Below, in pieces: positions 61,394 through 64,000 of a stretch of 64,000 bases of DNA. Numbering within the stretch: the stretch's first letter is position 1; each line of letters opens with the position of its first letter. The stretch comes from an uncultured Roseivirga sp. (GTDB lineage Bacteria > Bacteroidota > Bacteroidia > Cytophagales > Cyclobacteriaceae). The notes below the pieces were generated by a model. It searched no databases, had not been told where the DNA came from, and worked only from the letters and a program-made list of their open reading frames with translations. Position numbers and translations under genes: made by a program. The stretch spans positions 186,001-250,000 of the forward strand of contig CANLOY010000004.1 in assembly GCA_947493005.1 (NCBI GenBank). The letters run 5' to 3'.

Positions 61394-63262
61394 ATGGCGA
61401 ATCAAGTAGCGAATTACACCGAAGATAGTATTCGGTCTCTCGATTGGAAAGAGCACATCAGACTAAGACCAGGTATGTACATTGGTAAACTGGGAGATGG
61501 ATCGGCTCAAGACGATGGTATTTATGTATTGGTAAAGGAAGTCATCGATAATAGTATTGATGAACATATGATGGGCTTTGGTAAAACCATTGATGTTAAA
61601 GTTTCTGAACATAAGGTGGAAGTAAGAGATTATGGCCGTGGTATTCCACTTGGGAAAGTGGTTGACTGCGTATCTAAAATCAATACAGGGGGTAAGTATG
61701 ATTCGGGCGCATTTCAGAAGTCGGTTGGATTGAATGGTGTTGGTACTAAAGCTGTAAATGCACTTTCAACTTATTTCAGAGTACAATCTTACCGTGATGG
61801 AAAGAGTAAATTAGCGGAATTTGAAAGAGGGAATATTACAAATGATGCTCCTGAGAAATCGAATACCAGCAGAAATGGTACACAAATAGTTTTCAGGCCT
61901 GACGAGACCATTTTCAAGAACTACCATTTTATTCCTCAGTATCTGGACGATCTTATATGGAATTACTGCTTTCTTAATGCAGGATTGACCATTAATTTCA
62001 ATGGGGAGAAATATCATTCTGAAAAAGGACTTTATGACCTTTTATCAAGAAAGACAGATGAAGATAACCTTCGGTACCCCATAATTCACATCAAAGGAGA
62101 GGATATTGAAATAGCACTTTCGCATACTAATCAGTATGGAGAAGATTACTACTCATTTGTCAACGGGCAGTATACTACACAAGGAGGTACTCATCAAGCC
62201 GCTTTAAGAGAAGCTATCGTAAAAACTGTAAGAGAGTTTTATAACAAGAACTTCGATGCTTCAGATGTTAGAGCCTCTATTGTAGGCGCTATAGCTGTTA
62301 GAGTACAGGAGCCAGTATTTGAGTCACAAACCAAAACAAAGCTTGGCTCGCAAAATGTTGCTCCTGATGGTCCCACAATGCGTTCTTTTGTCAACGACTT
62401 CGTAAAAAAGGCCCTGGATGATTACCTACACAAGCACCCAGAAGTGGCAGACGCATTACAGAAAAGGATTCTACAGTCAGAGAGAGAACGTAAAGAGATT
62501 GCCGGTATTAAAAAACTGGCAAATGACAGAGCCAAGAAAGCGAACCTACACAACAAGAAACTACGAGATTGCAGGATCCACCTGAACGATACCAAAAAGG
62601 ATGAAGACTTGAGGAATGCAACTACACTGTTCATTACCGAAGGTGATTCAGCAAGTGGATCTATTACCAAATCAAGGAATGTCCAGACCCAAGCGGTTTT
62701 TAGTTTAAGAGGAAAACCTCTGAATTGTTTTGGACAGACCAAGAAGGTGGTTTACGAAAATGAGGAATTCAACCTACTCCAGCATGCACTTAATATAGAA
62801 GATGGCTTGGAGGGTTTACGTTATGATAAAATTGTGGTAGCTACTGATGCTGATGTAGATGGCATGCACATTAGATTATTGTTGCTGACATATTTTCTCC
62901 AATTCTTCCCGGATTTGGTAAGGAGAGGCCATGTTTATATTCTGGAAACTCCCTTGTTCCGTGTGAGGAATAAGAAGGAAACTATTTACTGTTACAGTGA
63001 TGAAGAACGACAAAGGGCTATTGCCAAACTTGGAAATAAACCGGAGATCACTAGGTTTAAGGGGTTAGGAGAGATATCACCCGAAGAGTTTAAAACCTTT
63101 ATTGGGGCAGACATGAGGCTTGAGCCTATCATATTAAGAAAAGACACCAGTATTCAGGAACTATTGAAGTTCTATATGGGGAAAAACACACCTGACCGAC
63201 AAGGTTTTATCATTGATAACTTAAGAATTGAGAAAGATTTAGCCGAAGAAGAGGCAGCCTAA
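61394..63262 (+). CDS. parE: DNA topoisomerase IV subunit B
   Basis: This 622-residue protein has the GHKL ATPase motifs [49 protein letters not shown] and [14 protein letters not shown], then the Toprim domain [33 protein letters not shown] and [16 protein letters not shown]. It supplies ATP-driven DNA cleavage and passage for decatenation. Direct adjacency to parC and the Bacteroidota-type N-terminus ([20 protein letters not shown]) favour ParE over GyrB. Confidence 0.95.
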   Translation: MANQVANYTEDSIRSLDWKEHIRLRPGMYIGKLGDGSAQDDGIYVLVKEVIDNSIDEHMMGFGKTIDVKVSEHKVEVRDYGRGIPLGKVVDCVSKINTGGKYDSGAFQKSVGLNGVGTKAVNALSTYFRVQSYRDGKSKLAEFERGNITNDAPEKSNTSRNGTQIVFRPDETIFKNYHFIPQYLDDLIWNYCFLNAGLTINFNGEKYHSEKGLYDLLSRKTDEDNLRYPIIHIKGEDIEIALSHTNQYGEDYYSFVNGQYTTQGGTHQAALREAIVKTVREFYNKNFDASDVRASIVGAIAVRVQEPVFESQTKTKLGSQNVAPDGPTMRSFVNDFVKKALDDYLHKHPEVADALQKRILQSERERKEIAGIKKLANDRAKKANLHNKKLRDCRIHLNDTKKDEDLRNATTLFITEGDSASGSITKSRNVQTQAVFSLRGKPLNCFGQTKKVVYENEEFNLLQHALNIEDGLEGLRYDKIVVATDADVDGMHIRLLLLTYFLQFFPDLVRRGHVYILETPLFRVRNKKETIYCYSDEERQRAIAKLGNKPEITRFKGLGEISPEEFKTFIGADMRLEPIILRKDTSIQELLKFYMGKNTPDRQGFIIDNLRIEKDLAEEEAA

Positions 63263-63291
63263 ATTCTGAAAATCCTGATTCAGACAATAGA

Positions 63292-64000
63292 ATGAGCGAA
63301 GAAAATATAGAAGATCTTAACAACGAAGAAGACGGCCAGATTAAAGAGGTGATTCCAGTTTCGGGGATGTACGAAAACTGGTTTCTGGAGTATGCCTCCT
63401 ATGTAATCCTGGAAAGGGCAGTTCCTGCAATTGAAGATGGACTGAAACCAGTTCAAAGAAGAATCCTTCACTCTATGAAGGAGATGGATGATGGCCGGTT
63501 TAATAAAGTAGCTAATGTCATTGGGCAAACAATGCAATATCATCCACATGGTGATGCTTCTATTGGAGATGCTATTGTAAACCTGGGACAAAAGGACTTG
63601 CTGATAGAAACTCAGGGTAATTGGGGAGATATCAGGACAGGAGATAGTGCCGCTGCTGCCAGGTATATTGAAGCTCGCTTATCCAAATTTGCACTGGATG
63701 TCGTTTTCAATCCCCAAACCACCGATTGGCAACTGTCTTACGATGGTAGAAAGAAAGAACCTGTAACATTACCAGTTAAATTCCCTTTGCTTCTTGCTCA
63801 GGGAGTAGAAGGTATTGCCGTTGGTCTTTCGACCAAAATACTTCCTCACAACTTTATCGAGCTAATTCAAGCATCGATTAAAATATTGCAGGGTAAAAAA
63901 CCTAAGATATATCCAGACTTTCCAACAGGAGGTATGGCCGATTTTTCGGAGTACAATGAGGGACAAAGAGGAGGTAAAGTAAAAGTCAGAGCACGTATTG
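63292..64000 (+). CDS. parC: DNA topoisomerase IV subunit A (partial; 3' end off window)
   Basis: The gene starts at the ATG at 63292 (MSEENIEDLNNEEDGQIKEV), 29 bases after parE, and stays open to the window end (236 residues visible). Motifs: MYENWFLEYASYVILERAVPAI, DGLKPVQRRILHSMKEM, QYHPHGDASIGDAIV and the catalytic Tyr in AAARYIEARLSKFALDV. It forms the cleavage-religation subunit of topoisomerase IV with parE. The C-terminal DNA-binding part lies beyond the window. Confidence 0.95.
   Translation, partial: MSEENIEDLNNEEDGQIKEVIPVSGMYENWFLEYASYVILERAVPAIEDGLKPVQRRILHSMKEMDDGRFNKVANVIGQTMQYHPHGDASIGDAIVNLGQKDLLIETQGNWGDIRTGDSAAAARYIEARLSKFALDVVFNPQTTDWQLSYDGRKKEPVTLPVKFPLLLAQGVEGIAVGLSTKILPHNFIELIQASIKILQGKKPKIYPDFPTGGMADFSEYNEGQRGGKVKVRARI

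Noticed and set aside
1-64000. Defence island, prophage or transposon
   Set aside because: No transposase, integrase, phage structural gene or known defence module was seen. KptA alone is not evidence of a defence system.

Overview
This 64 kb window is a chromosomal segment of a low-GC Bacteroidota bacterium, most likely a marine Cytophagales-type organism. The evidence is the many Bacteroidota-style lipoproteins (short signal peptide ending in a Cys), -10 boxes of the TANNTTTG type with almost no Shine-Dalgarno sequences, and families typical of the phylum: DUF2911, DUF4399, the ASPIC/UnbV FG-GAP lipoprotein, a propeller-amidohydrolase fusion and a fused SpmA/SpmB-like protein. It is mainly ordinary housekeeping and accessory sequence. 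No prophage, transposase, CRISPR array, rRNA or tRNA was seen.

Layout. 1-2.8 kb: a DtxR/MntR-type metal repressor (cut by the left edge) with palindromic operators, a glycosyltransferase and divergent dapD. 2.9-5.3 kb: a TPR lipoprotein, then three tandem paralogous small secreted acidic proteins, each with its own terminator. 5.3-12 kb: a membrane-anchored nuclease, a very large propeller-amidohydrolase, aquaporin Z and a TPR lipoprotein. 12-20 kb: sulfatase, NTF2-like lipoprotein, SRPBCC protein, DUF255/YyaL protein and a giant FG-GAP/ASPIC lipoprotein. 20-27 kb: a MATE exporter and an apparent topA / alpha-beta hydrolase / HD / sirtuin operon, then a SixA-like phosphatase. 27.2-28.2 kb: no gene, but three tandem copies of a repeat of about 320 bp. 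28.3-30.6 kb: a fused speD-speE gene abutting agmatinase, enough to take agmatine to putrescine and spermidine. 30.7-36.7 kb: KptA RNA 2'-phosphotransferase overlapping an unknown partner, plus small accessory genes. 36.9-47.5 kb: AGCS symporter, TlpA-like thioredoxin, DUF4399, RidA, AraC/VOC pair, DPP-IV-like peptidase, DUF2911, nucleoside-recognition transporter and RsmE. 47.6-57.5 kb: GT39-like membrane protein, acyl-CoA-binding protein, FMN reductase, a membrane-tethered winged helix, 3-hydroxybutyryl-CoA dehydrogenase, CutC, an EEP-family protein and CvfB. 57.7-61.2 kb: two tandem fatty-acid-hydroxylase-fold membrane enzymes resembling animal alkylglycerol monooxygenase, with a lipoprotein in the same operon and a strong inverted-repeat operator upstream. 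61.4-64 kb: parE and the start of parC.

The most interesting items are the tandem AGMO-like enzymes and their operator, the KptA pair, the triplicated secreted family, the SpeD-SpeE fusion, the metal-repressor operators and the 320-bp tandem repeat. I do not see a clear, complete, previously undescribed multi-gene system, so functional claims about these loci are inference.
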